Shown: positions 1 to 9,438, counted from the stretch's first letter. The stretch: DNA of 64,000 nt from Bin87 sp034423595 (GCA_965207025.1 OZ242258.1:4340001-4404000); one strand, 5' to 3'. Notes: a model not told the origin generated them from the letters alone. Made by a program: numbers and translations.

Positions 1-1
1 A

Positions 2-928
2 GTATGGACCTACCCGTTGGGCAATAGTACGACCCGCTCCGCCGCCCTGTTGGCGGGGAACGTGGAATACTCGCAGACCATTGACCCGGCGGCATTCGAG
101 ATCCTGTCGAACGACGACCGCTACGAAGCCCAGCCGTTCTCGTCATACTCGTACCTGGCGGTGTGGATCAACACCGACCGGGAGCCGTGGAATGATCCGA
201 GAGTGCGCAAAGCTTTGTGGCTGGCGCTGGACCGCGACGCCATCCACGAGGTGGTGAGCGAATGGTTGTACGGCTACAAGGGCGGCACGGGTTGGACCTT
301 CCAGGACCAGGCGTTCCAACTGCCGCAGGCGGAGATAGACACGCGGATGGTGTTTGATCGGCCGGCAGCCGAAGCCGAAGCCCAGCGGCTGATGGCGGAA
401 GCGGGCTACGCCGACGGCATCAAGAACGTTGACCTGATGCAGCGCGACCCGAACAGCGCGCACTGGACGGCGGCGGCCCAAGTGGCCCAGCTCGAGTTCC
501 AGCGCATCCTCGGCATTGAATCGACGATACGGCCGGTGGCTTCCGCCGTATGGTTTGAAGAATTGGCAAACCGAAACTTCGACCTGACCGTCGGTGGCAT
601 CGCGTCGCCATTCATCGACCCCTCGGCGTACATGAACAGCTTCTATCGCTGCGGCGGCGGTGAGAACCACTCGAATTACTGCAACCCGGAGTTCGACGCC
701 ATCATGGAAAAGGTGGACACTGAACCGGACTTCGACAAGCGGTACGAGCTGGTGCAACAGGCGGCAGATATCCTGGACGCTGACCCGCCCACCGTGGAGT
801 ATTGGTACAACCGGACACTGGGTGCGTGGCGCACGTGCGTGCATGGCATAGAAGGCAAGCACGGAGCGCTGGTCCACAACCTTGACCGGATGGACACGGT
901 GTGGATGTCCGACGAGTGCCGGCAGTAG
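2..928 (+). CDS. ABC transporter substrate-binding protein, family 5 (peptide/nickel type), 5'-truncated
   Basis: This is the C-terminal part of a periplasmic/extracellular solute-binding protein of the SBP_bac_5 family, which delivers oligopeptides or similar solutes to an ABC importer. The frame is open to the left edge, so the true start lies outside. The family hallmark NDPRVRKALWLALDRDAI is visible, followed by the usual C-terminal lobe ending in a YWYNRTLGAWR segment. Two cognate permease genes follow on the same strand, which supports an importer operon. No ATPase genes follow within the window; they may lie upstream. Substrate cannot be told from sequence. Confidence 0.9.
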   Translation, partial: VWTYPLGNSTTRSAALLAGNVEYSQTIDPAAFEILSNDDRYEAQPFSSYSYLAVWINTDREPWNDPRVRKALWLALDRDAIHEVVSEWLYGYKGGTGWTFQDQAFQLPQAEIDTRMVFDRPAAEAEAQRLMAEAGYADGIKNVDLMQRDPNSAHWTAAAQVAQLEFQRILGIESTIRPVASAVWFEELANRNFDLTVGGIASPFIDPSAYMNSFYRCGGGENHSNYCNPEFDAIMEKVDTEPDFDKRYELVQQAADILDADPPTVEYWYNRTLGAWRTCVHGIEGKHGALVHNLDRMDTVWMSDECRQ

Positions 929-937
929 CATGTTGAC

Positions 938-960
938 GGGGCGGGTTGAAAACCCGCCCC
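938..960. repeat. Inverted repeat between binding protein and permease genes
   Basis: A perfect 10-bp stem (GGGGCGGGTT / AACCCGCCCC) with a 3-base loop lies 10 bases after the binding-protein stop. It matches the core of the palindrome at 35646-35676, so it is a dispersed palindromic repeat. It may also reduce transcription into the permeases, as such intercistronic hairpins do; there is no T-run. Confidence 0.6.
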
Positions 961-1012
961 GATCAGTCCGGTTCGCCGGACCAGGCAGGGCCTAAAGGAC
1001 CCGGGGAGAGGC

Positions 1013-1972
1013 GTGATGCAAAAATATATCCTGCGCCGCGTGCTGCTGGCGATTCCGGCTCTAATCGGGTTGACCATCATCATATTCCTGGTGATGCGCA
1101 TATTGCCGGGCGACGTACTCACCGTGATGTTCGGCGAGGAAGGGACCCTACAACTGAGCGAAGAAGACCGGCAGCGGATCATCGCCAGTCTGGGGTTGGA
1201 CAAGCCCATCTACCTGCAATACGTGGACTGGTTGAAGGACATCGTCACCCTGAAGCTGGGCCAGTCGTTCTGGCGCTCCCACACGGTGATGGACCTGATC
1301 CTCAATCGCGGGCCCATCACGCTGGAAATCGCCATTCTGTCGGTGATCCTGTCGTGGGTCATCGGGCTGCCGGTGGGGATACTGGCGGCCATGAAACGGA
1401 ACAGCGCGATGGACTACGCGGGGAGGTTCTTCTCCATCCTCTTCCTGGCGATACCAAACTTCTGGTTAGGCACCGTCATCGTGCTGACGCTGGTGCTGAC
1501 GCTGGAATGGAAAGCGCCGCTGGGGGTCATCAACATCTGGGAAGACCCCTGGCAGAACCTGCAAATCGTGTGGGGGCCGGCGCTGGTTCTTGGGTTAGGC
1601 CAGGCGGCATACGTGTGCCGGATGTCCCGCTCCGCTCTGCTGGAGACTATCCACGAAGACTACATCCGGACGGCGCGGGCCAAGGGCCTGGCGGAACGGC
1701 TGGTGATCATGCGCCATGCGCTGCGCAACGCCATCATGCCGGTGATTACCCTGTCGGGGGTGCTGCTGGGATTCCTGATTGGCGGCTCGGTGGCGGTGGA
1801 GCAGGCCTTTGGAGTTCCCGGCCTGGGGCGCACGCTGGTTGCAGCGTTCTTTGAACGGGACTACGTGGTGATCCAGAACCTGGTGTTGTTGTACGGCATC
1901 GTCTTCGTGCTGACCAACCTGTTGGTGGATATATCCTACGCCTGGATTGACCCGCGGATCCGGTACGGCTGA
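1013..1972 (+). CDS. ABC transporter permease, DppB/OppB type
   Basis: Inner-membrane permease of a peptide-type ABC importer, 319 aa, the usual length for DppB-like proteins. The N-terminus has the typical ILRRVLLAIPALIG first membrane segment, and the cytoplasmic EAA-like loop that contacts the ATPase is visible as DYIRTARAKGLAERLV. The start is GTG at 1013 or ATG at 1016; a GGGGAGAG Shine-Dalgarno lies just upstream. It sits between its binding protein and the DppC-type permease. Confidence 0.93.
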   Translation: MMQKYILRRVLLAIPALIGLTIIIFLVMRILPGDVLTVMFGEEGTLQLSEEDRQRIIASLGLDKPIYLQYVDWLKDIVTLKLGQSFWRSHTVMDLILNRGPITLEIAILSVILSWVIGLPVGILAAMKRNSAMDYAGRFFSILFLAIPNFWLGTVIVLTLVLTLEWKAPLGVINIWEDPWQNLQIVWGPALVLGLGQAAYVCRMSRSALLETIHEDYIRTARAKGLAERLVIMRHALRNAIMPVITLSGVLLGFLIGGSVAVEQAFGVPGLGRTLVAAFFERDYVVIQNLVLLYGIVFVLTNLLVDISYAWIDPRIRYG

Positions 1973-1990
1973 TGAGCGCAGAGATTTTCA

Positions 1991-2023
1991 CCCTCACCCA
2001 ACCCTCTCCCGTCCGGGGAGAGG
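1991..2023. repeat. Dispersed palindromic repeat (CCCTCTCCC...GGGAGAGG type)
   Basis: A hairpin-forming sequence, CCCTCACCCAACCCTCTCCC followed by GTCCGGGGAGAGG, lies between the two permease genes. A close relative occurs at 27529-27564 inside a coding region. Upstream read-through of the dppC-like frame here would encode a PTLSRPGRG peptide, but the better start at 2049 leaves the repeat untranslated. Confidence 0.7.
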
Positions 2024-2048
2024 AGCCAATGTCAACAGGAGTATTCTC

Positions 2049-2975
2049 GTGGCACAGGTAAATCCTGCGACAACCACCGAAGCCGAGGGCGAAGTCCTGG
2101 TTCAAGGGGAAAGGCGTCCCGAGCAGGGCTGGTGGTGGGTCATCATCCATTTTTGCCAGCGCAACCCCATGGGAGGGGTGAGCGGGTTTATGATCATTGT
2201 GATCGTAGCCATCGCCGTCTTTGCTCCCTGGGTGGCGACACACCATCCCACGCAGGAGGCGGACTTCCGCGCGTTGCGGGAAGAACCCAGCCGCGCGCAC
2301 TGGATGGGAACGGACGACATTGGCCGCGACCTGTACAGCAGGGTGATACACGGCGCAAGGATTTCGTTGTTCGTCGCCCTGGTTGCGGTGATTGTGGGAG
2401 ACTTTTTGGGCGCTGCCTGGGGCGTGGCGGCCGGCTACATCGGAGGGCGGTTTGACATCTATAGCCAGCGATTCCTGGAACTGATGATGTCTTTCCCCAC
2501 GTTAATATTGGCGATGATCCTGGTGCTGGCCATGGGCGCCGGCGTGTGGACGGTGATCGTCGCCATCGGCATCACCCGCATACCGATAGCGGTACGTGTG
2601 ATCCGCTCGGTGACGCTGAGCGTGAAGGAGTACGCATACGTGGACGCGGCGCAGGCAATCGGGGCGAGCAGCAGCCGGGTGATGGTCCGGCACATCGCGC
2701 CGCAGTGCGTCGCGCCCTGGCTGGTGCTGGCGACGGCGCACCTGGGCTCGGTGATCATCCTGGAGGCATCATTGGGCTTCCTGGGAGTGGGCGTGCCGCT
2801 GCCGACCGCGACGTGGGGTAACATGCTGGGCGGGCCGGTGGCTGCGGGACTGATCCCGCGCTGGTGGATGGTGATATTCCCGGGGTTGGCCATCACCGTT
2901 ACGGTGCTGGCGTTCAACCTGTTCGGCGATTCCATCCGCGACGCGCTGGACCCCAAACTCCGCGGGCGAACGTAG
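2049..2975 (+). CDS. ABC transporter permease, DppC/OppC type
   Basis: Second permease of the peptide-type importer, 308 aa. It has a short hydrophilic N-terminus, a first membrane segment around residues 45-65, and the conserved loop AAQAIGASSSRVMVRHIAPQ that docks the ATPase. The frame is open further upstream through a dispersed repeat, but GTG at 2049 is chosen because an AACAGGAG Shine-Dalgarno lies 8 bases upstream and the encoded MAQVNPATT start fits family N-termini. Expected to form a heterodimer with the product of 1013-1972. Confidence 0.92.
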   Translation: MAQVNPATTTEAEGEVLVQGERRPEQGWWWVIIHFCQRNPMGGVSGFMIIVIVAIAVFAPWVATHHPTQEADFRALREEPSRAHWMGTDDIGRDLYSRVIHGARISLFVALVAVIVGDFLGAAWGVAAGYIGGRFDIYSQRFLELMMSFPTLILAMILVLAMGAGVWTVIVAIGITRIPIAVRVIRSVTLSVKEYAYVDAAQAIGASSSRVMVRHIAPQCVAPWLVLATAHLGSVIILEASLGFLGVGVPLPTATWGNMLGGPVAAGLIPRWWMVIFPGLAITVTVLAFNLFGDSIRDALDPKLRGRT

Positions 2976-3018
2976 GGTGCGGCCACTGCGCCCGTTCGCC
3001 CGCGCCGGTCCGTAACTT

Positions 3019-4338
3019 TTGCGTCGTACCACCCCCGCCGTCCGAGCCATCGGTGTCAACCGCCGGTGGTTGCGCAGTATCCGGCTTTGGTTAATAGTCG
3101 GAGTGGTAATTGTTGCGCTGGTGGCGTTCTGGTCGTTCCGGGCTTTCCAGGTCGGGCCACTGCTGTTCCCGCCGGCAAAGGCGACGACCGGCCAGGGAAT
3201 GACGGCATCGGAGACCGATTGGCCGTCGATACGGCGGGATATTGGCGGAACTGGCTGGGCTCCCGCCGCCGCTCCAGCGCCGCCGTTTACGATTCTCTGG
3301 GAACGTGACACACCCGGCGTGATGCTAGCGCCGCCCGCAGTCGTGGATGGAGTGGCGTATATCACCACTGAGGATGGAATAGTCTCTGCGCTGGACGCCA
3401 CGTCCGGAGAAACGGTGTGGCGTTATGAGATAGGTTCTCCATCGGACAGCGCGCCCGCGGTGTCCGATAATAGCGTTTTTGTTGGGGCGCGGAATCACCG
3501 GCTGCTGGCGCTCAATCGTGAGGATGGCGTCCTGCTGTGGGAGCGCAATCTCGGAAACATCGTCCTGGGATCTGCCATAGTTGCGGACGGCACGGTGTAC
3601 ATCGGGTCCACCAACAGCCGGCTGGAGGCGTTGGATGCGGCCACGGGGGAGCCGCGATGGTCGGCAAGGGTCAAGGGTTGGGTGGTTGGACATCCGGCGT
3701 CGGACGGATCGGTGGTAGCGGCGGCATCGCTGGGCGAACGGTTCATCACCGTTGACCCAGACACCGGACGGCGCCGGCTGGTTTTCTATTCCGGAACGCC
3801 AGTGGTGGGCGGGCCGGTCATCGCCGATGGGCGAGCTTACTTCGTCACCAACCGGGGCGGCGTTTGGGCCGTGGACCCGTCGGCGGTGAGTCGCCCGTTC
3901 AGCCGGTTCGCCTACGTCGCCAAGTTCAACTTCTTCTACTGGCGTCTGCTCAAGGATGCTCCGCAACAGACGGGAACCCTGTGGGTTGGGTCGGCGCGTG
4001 GGCGGGTGAAGTACAGCCCGGTGTATGCGGATGGAACGCTGCTGGTGGTGAACGAGAAGGGAGTAGTGAGAGCGTTGGACGGGGCGACGGGCGCGGAGTT
4101 GTGGGAGCGCGCGCTGGAGGCCGAGGTATCCGCGGAGCCGGTGGCCGCCGGAAACGTTGTGCTGATAGCGACGGCTACGCAGCGGCTGGTGGCTTTGGAC
4201 GTCGCATCGGGCGAGTTGGCGTGGGAGTATGGGCTGGACGGCGGCGGGTTGTCGGCGGCGCCGGCGGTATCTGAAGGAGCGATGTATCTGCCGATGGCGG
4301 ACGGACGACTGGTAGTTTTGCACGGAGATAACCGCTGA
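3019..4338 (+). CDS. PQQ-binding-like beta-propeller repeat protein (BamB-like)
   Basis: A 439-aa protein with one N-terminal membrane anchor (about residues 25-45, LWLIVGVVIVALVAFW) followed by an extracytoplasmic beta-propeller. Repeated blades of the PQQ/WD-like type are visible: VYIGSTNSRLEALDAATGEP, VRALDGATGAELWERAL, LVALDVASGELAWEYGL. Such proteins act as scaffolds or as dehydrogenase-like propellers; none of the metal or PQQ ligands of true quinoprotein dehydrogenases could be assigned. The start (TTG 3019) is uncertain. It follows the permeases by 43 bases but need not be functionally related. Confidence 0.85.
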   Translation: MRRTTPAVRAIGVNRRWLRSIRLWLIVGVVIVALVAFWSFRAFQVGPLLFPPAKATTGQGMTASETDWPSIRRDIGGTGWAPAAAPAPPFTILWERDTPGVMLAPPAVVDGVAYITTEDGIVSALDATSGETVWRYEIGSPSDSAPAVSDNSVFVGARNHRLLALNREDGVLLWERNLGNIVLGSAIVADGTVYIGSTNSRLEALDAATGEPRWSARVKGWVVGHPASDGSVVAAASLGERFITVDPDTGRRRLVFYSGTPVVGGPVIADGRAYFVTNRGGVWAVDPSAVSRPFSRFAYVAKFNFFYWRLLKDAPQQTGTLWVGSARGRVKYSPVYADGTLLVVNEKGVVRALDGATGAELWERALEAEVSAEPVAAGNVVLIATATQRLVALDVASGELAWEYGLDGGGLSAAPAVSEGAMYLPMADGRLVVLHGDNR

Positions 4339-4368
4339 TACGTCGTAGATGACTCAGGGTGGGAAAGG

Positions 4369-4398
4369 TTGACCGTCGATTTTGAGGCCGCCTATACT
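4369..4398 (+). promoter_or_regulatory. Sigma70-like promoter upstream of the methyltransferase
   Basis: TTGACC, an 18-base spacer, then TATACT, placing a start of transcription near 4405, about 43 bases before the ATG at 4448. Both hexamers match the consensus well. No experimental evidence. Confidence 0.5.
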
Positions 4399-4447
4399 CG
4401 GTCGGCGCTCTGATGTGCGCTGATATTCTTATCGCAGAGGCTTTTGC

Positions 4448-5284
4448 ATGACGCAAACGACGCCGCACCAGCGGGATCTGGCAGGAGAATCCTGGAATCC
4501 GGGACAGTATCTGAAGTTCGCCGACCATCGACTGCGACCGGCGCTGGACCTCATGGGCCGGATACCGCTGGAGGATCCCCGGGTTATCTATGACCTGGGG
4601 TGCGGCAGTGGCAACGTGACACGACTGCTGGCGGACCGATGGCCTGACGCGGACGTGGTGGGGATGGACAACTCTCCCGAGATGTTGGCGCAAGCGGCGG
4701 CTGATTCGGATGGAGCAGCAAGGCGGGTACGCTGGCAAACTGGCGATCTGGCGGACTGGCGCCCGGACGCCACGCCGTCGGTCTTTTTCTCCAATGCCGT
4801 GTTACAGTGGGTGCCTGACCACTCTGAATTGGTTCCCCGACTGTGGGGGATGTTGCCTGCCGGCGCATGCTTCGCGGTGCAGGTCCCGTTGAGTTGGGAT
4901 ATGCGGTCGCACCACCTGATGCGCGAGACACTGGCGGACGGCGGACCGGATGGGCAGGCCGTTGGTTCCGCGGAATTACGCCGGGCAGTGGGCAACCGCT
5001 GGGTGCAGGATCCCGATTTCTACTACGACCTGCTGGCTCCGGAGGCGGCGCACCTGGACGTTTGGACGACGGAGTACCAGCACGTGCTGACCGGAAACGA
5101 CGCAGTGCTGGAGTGGGTGACCAGCACGGGGCTGCGGCCGATCTTGAATGGACTGGCAGATGGCGAGCGTGAAATCTACCTGGAGGAATACCGGCGGAGG
5201 CTGAACGCTGAGTATCCGCAGCGGGCCGATGGCGTTACCCTCTATCCCTTCCGACGACTCTTCTTCGTGGCAGTTCGTAAGTGA
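4448..5284 (+). CDS. Trans-aconitate 2-methyltransferase-like SAM-dependent methyltransferase
   Basis: A 278-aa class I methyltransferase. SAM-binding motif I is DLGCGSGNVTRLLADRWP (about residues 47-64), followed by the acidic VVGMDNSPEML. The overall pattern, including WNPGQYLKFADHRLRPALDL at the N-terminus, matches trans-aconitate 2-methyltransferase (Tam), a cytosolic enzyme that methylates trans-aconitate to relieve aconitase inhibition. The exact substrate is inferred from family resemblance only. It has its own candidate promoter and appears to be a single-gene unit. Confidence 0.82.
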   Translation: MTQTTPHQRDLAGESWNPGQYLKFADHRLRPALDLMGRIPLEDPRVIYDLGCGSGNVTRLLADRWPDADVVGMDNSPEMLAQAAADSDGAARRVRWQTGDLADWRPDATPSVFFSNAVLQWVPDHSELVPRLWGMLPAGACFAVQVPLSWDMRSHHLMRETLADGGPDGQAVGSAELRRAVGNRWVQDPDFYYDLLAPEAAHLDVWTTEYQHVLTGNDAVLEWVTSTGLRPILNGLADGEREIYLEEYRRRLNAEYPQRADGVTLYPFRRLFFVAVRK

Positions 5285-5302
5285 ACTAACCAACAGCGAT
5301 AC

Positions 5303-5366
5303 GCAGGATGAACAGGACAGGTGGGATAGATTGAATGATCCCCTTCATCCCGTTCATCCATGTAAA
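5303..5366. repeat. Dispersed GGATGAA-rich repeat remnant
   Basis: The gap between the methyltransferase and the epimerase carries a sequence (ATGAACAGGACAGG... and CCCTTCATCCCGTTCATCC) whose second half, read on the other strand, resembles the GGATGAAGGGGATGAACAGG sequence near 20144-20166. It looks like an intergenic dispersed repeat; no gene is seen. Confidence 0.4.
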
Positions 5367-5390
5367 ACTTAACCTGACAGAGGTGCGATT

Positions 5391-6329
5391 ATGACGGTAC
5401 TGGTATTGGGCGGCGCGGGCTTCATCGGCCCGCGGGTGATTCGCAAGCTGGTGGAACGCGGCGAGGACGTTTACGCGACGGACATCAATCCCCTGCCGGA
5501 CATTCCCGGCGTGGAGCCGAACAGCATCCGCAGCGCGCGGGTGGACATTACGGAGTTCGAGCAGGTTGCCAAGGCCATTGTGGACTCGCAGCCCGACCGC
5601 ATCATCAACCTGGCGTACCTGCTGGGGGGCGGCGAGGGCAACCCACACCACCAGATGCGGCTGAACATCCTGGGAATGGACAACTGCTTCGAGGCGGGCC
5701 GGTTGTTGGGCGTGGATCGCATCGTTTACGCCAGCTCGGTGGCGGTGAGCGGTCAGCAGTCGAACTTCGGCGACCGCGAGATCAACGAGGACGAAGGGAC
5801 TTACGGCGACAGCCAGTACGCCACCCACAAGATTTTTAACGAGTTCCAGGCCAAGATGTTCAACGAGAATTACGGGATGCGTATCACGGGCATCCGGCCG
5901 GCGAACGTTACCGGGCCGGACAAGGTGCGGGGGTCCACCGACCACGTGCGCTGCGTCACGCTGCCGTCCCGCGGCGAGCCGGTAAGTTTCCCCTACCAGG
6001 ACATGATGCGCCTGCCCATCCACGTGGAAGACATCGCGGAGGCGTTCGTGCGGGTTACGCTGGTGGACCGGAGCGAGTACCCGGTGTACAACTCCGGCGG
6101 CACGCCGATCAGCCTGGGAGACCTGGCGGAGATGGTGCGAGGCTACCTCCCCGACGCGCAGATCAGCTTCGACAACCCCGGCGGACGGGAGCATTCAGGC
6201 AACTACCTGGTGGACAACAGCCGGCTGCTGTCCGAGTTCGAACTGACCTATGCGCCGCTGCAACAGCGCGTGCTGGAGATCATCAACGAGGTGCGGGCCG
6301 ACGAGGGCTTACCGCTGGTATCGGGCTGA
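5391..6329 (+). CDS. NAD-dependent epimerase/dehydratase (extended SDR)
   Basis: A 312-aa extended short-chain dehydrogenase. The Rossmann motif GGAGFIG is at residues 7-13, and the catalytic YATHK (YxxxK) follows the SSVAVSG serine strand. Family members act on nucleotide sugars or other sugar derivatives using bound NAD(P); the substrate here is unknown. Start ATG 5391 is preceded by ACAGAGGTG. A strong terminator follows. Confidence 0.88.
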   Translation: MTVLVLGGAGFIGPRVIRKLVERGEDVYATDINPLPDIPGVEPNSIRSARVDITEFEQVAKAIVDSQPDRIINLAYLLGGGEGNPHHQMRLNILGMDNCFEAGRLLGVDRIVYASSVAVSGQQSNFGDREINEDEGTYGDSQYATHKIFNEFQAKMFNENYGMRITGIRPANVTGPDKVRGSTDHVRCVTLPSRGEPVSFPYQDMMRLPIHVEDIAEAFVRVTLVDRSEYPVYNSGGTPISLGDLAEMVRGYLPDAQISFDNPGGREHSGNYLVDNSRLLSEFELTYAPLQQRVLEIINEVRADEGLPLVSG

Positions 6330-6407
6330 ATGGTCTTGAAGCATTGGAGGTCTGATCAACGAAGGAGTGAACACGGGGCCGTTGAGGAAGCGTATTTGCC
6401 GATCTTC

Positions 6408-6447
6408 GCGCCGTCGCTGCAAACGCCAGCGACGGCGCCGCTTTTTC
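6408..6447. terminator. Intrinsic terminator between convergent genes
   Basis: A perfect 12-bp stem GCGCCGTCGCTG / CAGCGACGGCGC with a 7-base loop, followed by CGCTTTTTC. It lies between the end of the epimerase (+) and the end of the minus-strand gene at 6456, so it can serve the epimerase and perhaps both. Confidence 0.8.
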
Positions 6448-6455
6448 GTCAGCGG

Positions 6456-8024
6456 TCACGAGCGGCTGGTGGCGTAGGGCAGGTGCTCGCCGATGTAGCC
6501 GATGATGAATGAGTCGGTCACGTCGTCTCGGTCGAAGTAGATTTGCAGTCCGCTGCTGGAGCCCTGGTAGGTCAAGTGCCGGGTGATTTCCACCAAGCGC
6601 CCCTTTTCCTGATCGCTGAACGAGCGTTTCTCACCGAAACGGGCCATGGTTGTGCCCGACTCGTCGTCGGCGTACTTCCACCCGGGCAGGTTGATAAAGT
6701 AGTTGCTCCAGGACCCTATAGCGCCGTTGGGCGTGTTATACCAAGCCAGGGCGAGCGTGTTGATGGAGTCCAGCGCGGCCACTATGTCCACACCGTTGGG
6801 CCTGGGTTTCCCGTAGTCGGCCAGGTCCTTCTCGCAGTTGGTCAGGAATCGCAAGCGGGGGAATCGCTCCGGGTCCGTAATGGCATCCAACACGGTGGCG
6901 TGACGGTTGGCGTCGAGGGGGCTATCGGGGCGCGGCTCGTCGTTGGGTTCTTCGGCGGGCAGGGCCTCCGTCTCGAATGCTTCGTATTGCGCCAAACGTT
7001 CCTCCAGCTCTGCGATTCTGCTCTCCGCTGCGTTGAGCTGGTCTTCCAGTGTGTAGATGCGCTGCTGTGCTGCGACAGAATCTATGGCGGCCGGCTCCAC
7101 CGATTTGGTTGACTGTTCCGCCGCCGATTCAGCCAGCGCTTCGACGTCGTCTTTCGCATCGGTCGCAAGAGAGATCGACGACTGTATGGAGACGGATTCC
7201 AGAACCTTGAGCAAGGCGATGGCATTACGGCCGGCGACCTCGTTGACTATGCGGCCCCGTTCCTCATCCACCAGGGACATGGCCCGTTCCAAGTCGGATT
7301 CGGCCATGCGCAGGCGCCTGCCGTCGGCATCGGCGTATCGGGAGAACAAGGCGATCTTGGCCCGCACCCACTCGGGCAACTGGTCATCTGGCAATGCCCG
7401 GCTCAGGGACAGTTGCTCCGACGCGTTGATGGTGACCACCCCTGCCCAATCGCTGTGCAGGCCGGCCAGTTCTTCAAATTCCACATCGGACCCGCCCTCT
7501 TCCGTCAGCACCACCGCCGTGTCATGAATGGCAAACAGGTCGTCGATGGACGCAATCGAGTTAGCGCCGCGCGCCGCAGCTGCCGGTCGCGAGTGGTCTG
7601 TCTTGATGGTTTCGATCAATTTTTCGAGCCCGGTGGGTCCGGCGTGGTTTCCCCAGGGTAGGTCGGCAGAGCCGAGTGCATCGGGCACGGATGAGACCGC
7701 GATGCAATATCCCCCCACATCCTCGGTGGCGGTCGATGTGTAGGTCATAACATAGGCGATGTAGGGCTCGGAATCCTCCGAAAGTTCATAATGCACGCCA
7801 TACAATTGCACCTGCTTGAATGTGCCGGTGGTCAGTTTTGCCATGCGGATGGTCAGATCATTGTTGCTCCATTCTCGGAAAGGGTCTGATCCGCCCAACT
7901 GGCGGCGAGCCTGTCCCTGGTGCGGTCCGGCATGGGAGATCGTCCACTCGCGGGCGATACTATCCGCAGATCGCAACCGGCTCTGACTGTTCAATACGAC
8001 GGCGTTCTGGATGATGTTGGTCAT
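6456..8024 (-). CDS. Hypothetical protein with central coiled coil
   Basis: A 522-aa soluble protein that I do not recognise. The N-terminal half is globular (segments such as QVQLYGVHYELSEDSEPYIA). A heptad-rich coiled coil, IYTLEDQLNAAESRIAELEE, occupies about residues 325-360. An acidic proline-rich linker and a C-terminal globular part with aromatic residues follow. No signal peptide or membrane segment is seen. It stands alone between convergent and divergent neighbours, and its long unbroken frame supports a real gene. Confidence 0.75.
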   Translation of the reverse strand: MTNIIQNAVVLNSQSRLRSADSIAREWTISHAGPHQGQARRQLGGSDPFREWSNNDLTIRMAKLTTGTFKQVQLYGVHYELSEDSEPYIAYVMTYTSTATEDVGGYCIAVSSVPDALGSADLPWGNHAGPTGLEKLIETIKTDHSRPAAAARGANSIASIDDLFAIHDTAVVLTEEGGSDVEFEELAGLHSDWAGVVTINASEQLSLSRALPDDQLPEWVRAKIALFSRYADADGRRLRMAESDLERAMSLVDEERGRIVNEVAGRNAIALLKVLESVSIQSSISLATDAKDDVEALAESAAEQSTKSVEPAAIDSVAAQQRIYTLEDQLNAAESRIAELEERLAQYEAFETEALPAEEPNDEPRPDSPLDANRHATVLDAITDPERFPRLRFLTNCEKDLADYGKPRPNGVDIVAALDSINTLALAWYNTPNGAIGSWSNYFINLPGWKYADDESGTTMARFGEKRSFSDQEKGRLVEITRHLTYQGSSSGLQIYFDRDDVTDSFIIGYIGEHLPYATSRS

Positions 8025-8095
8025 TGGTTTGCCTCTACGCCATGAGATTGCACGGAACCTTAATTATAACCGCTGCTGCGTAACGAGCGCTCTGC

Positions 8096-8124
8096 TTGCC
8101 GCTGTTCGGCATCCCCCATATAAT
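8096..8124 (+). promoter_or_regulatory. Sigma70-like promoter upstream of the luciferase-like gene
   Basis: TTGCCG, 17-base spacer, TATAAT. Transcription would begin near 8131, leaving a leader of about 135 bases before the ATG at 8266. Nothing else is seen in the 8025-8265 gap. Confidence 0.5.
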
Positions 8125-8265
8125 GCGGCTAACTTTGTTCACCCGCGACCGTTTGGCGGTCGACACGTTCATGCGACGGCAGCCGTTGCGATTGGTGTCT
8201 AACCCGGCGGCGCTCATCCGCAAGTGGCGCATTTGCCAGAGGCGGATCTGGAGGAGGCATTCCCG

Positions 8266-9438
8266 ATGGCATTACCCGATCGTATGAAGTTTGGCATCTT
8301 TATGGGGCCGTTCCACCGGGCCGGCGAGAACCCCACGCTGGCGTTGGAGCGCGACCTGGAGTTGGTGCAGTGGCTGGACTATCTGGGCTTCGATGAAGCC
8401 TGGATCGGCGAGCACCACAGTGCTGGCTGGGAAATCATCTCCTCCCCGGAGATTTTCATCGGCGTGGCTGCCGACCGCACCAAGCATATCAAGCTGGGCA
8501 CTGGCGTGGTCAGCCTGCCCTACCACCATCCCTTCATGGTAGCCAACTGGATGACCCAGCTGGACCACATGACGCGCGGGAGAGTGATGCTGGGCGTCGG
8601 CCCCGGCGCGCTGCCCGGCGATGCCTACATGATGGGTATCGACCCCACCAAGCAGCGCCTGCGCATGGACGAGTCGCTGGGCGTCATCATGCGGCTGTTC
8701 AAGGAGAAGGAACCGATCACTCACAAAAGCGACTGGTTCGAGCTGAACGAAGCAATGCTGCAGTTGCGCCCCTACCAGACGCCGCACATGCCCATCTCGG
8801 TGGCGTCAGTGCAGACCCCCTCGGGCGTCGCGTTGGCCGGCAAGCATGGCGCTTCGGTGTTGACCATCACCACGCCGCGAGACCCCAAGGTGCCCCAGGG
8901 CGCAGCCCTGCATGAATTGTGGGACATCTGCGAGGAATCGGCGGCGGAGCACAACCAGACGGTTGACCGTTTTGAGTGGCGGCTGGTGCTCCCGGTCCAT
9001 CTTGCCGACACCCGCAAGGAGGCGTTCGAGCAGGCGCGCATCGGTGCGGGACGCTACCAGCGCGAATACTTTGAGCACACCATGGGTCGCCCGCAGGTGG
9101 TGGACGGGCCGCCGGATAAGATCATCGACGTGATGGCCGAGCGGGGCGCGTGGATTATCGGCACGCCCGACGATTGCATCGAGGGCATCAAGCGGCTGGA
9201 GGAAATGAGCGGCGGGTTCGGCGCGTTCATGGTGCAGACCGTGGACTGGGCGGCCCGGGAGCACATGCTGCACAGCTACGAGCTGATGGCCCGCCACGTG
9301 ATGCCCCACTTCCAGGGTTCGGCGGACGCGATGATCGCCTCCAACCAGTGGGCCTACGAGCGCCACGAAACGCTGCAAGCCGGCCGGACGCGGGCGCTGG
9401 ACCGGGCGCGGGAGGACTACGCCGGCAGAAACGCCTAA
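8266..9438 (+). CDS. LLM class flavin-dependent oxidoreductase (luciferase-like monooxygenase)
   Basis: A 390-aa TIM-barrel enzyme of the bacterial luciferase-like family, which uses FMN or F420 to oxidise small organic substrates. Typical segments are FGIFMGPFHRAGENP at the N-terminus, DEAWIGEHH, and LGTGVVSLPYHHPFMVANWM followed by RVMLGVGPGALP. ATG 8266 is chosen over upstream in-frame codons because a GAGGAGG Shine-Dalgarno sits 9 bases before it. Such genes are common and expanded in marine Chloroflexota, where roles in degrading recalcitrant organics have been proposed; the substrate is not predictable. Confidence 0.92.
   Translation: MALPDRMKFGIFMGPFHRAGENPTLALERDLELVQWLDYLGFDEAWIGEHHSAGWEIISSPEIFIGVAADRTKHIKLGTGVVSLPYHHPFMVANWMTQLDHMTRGRVMLGVGPGALPGDAYMMGIDPTKQRLRMDESLGVIMRLFKEKEPITHKSDWFELNEAMLQLRPYQTPHMPISVASVQTPSGVALAGKHGASVLTITTPRDPKVPQGAALHELWDICEESAAEHNQTVDRFEWRLVLPVHLADTRKEAFEQARIGAGRYQREYFEHTMGRPQVVDGPPDKIIDVMAERGAWIIGTPDDCIEGIKRLEEMSGGFGAFMVQTVDWAAREHMLHSYELMARHVMPHFQGSADAMIASNQWAYERHETLQAGRTRALDRAREDYAGRNA

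Noticed and set aside
2049..2975. Longer start for the second permease at 1947
   Set aside because: It would translate a dispersed palindromic repeat into the N-terminus, and the start at 2049 has the better Shine-Dalgarno.
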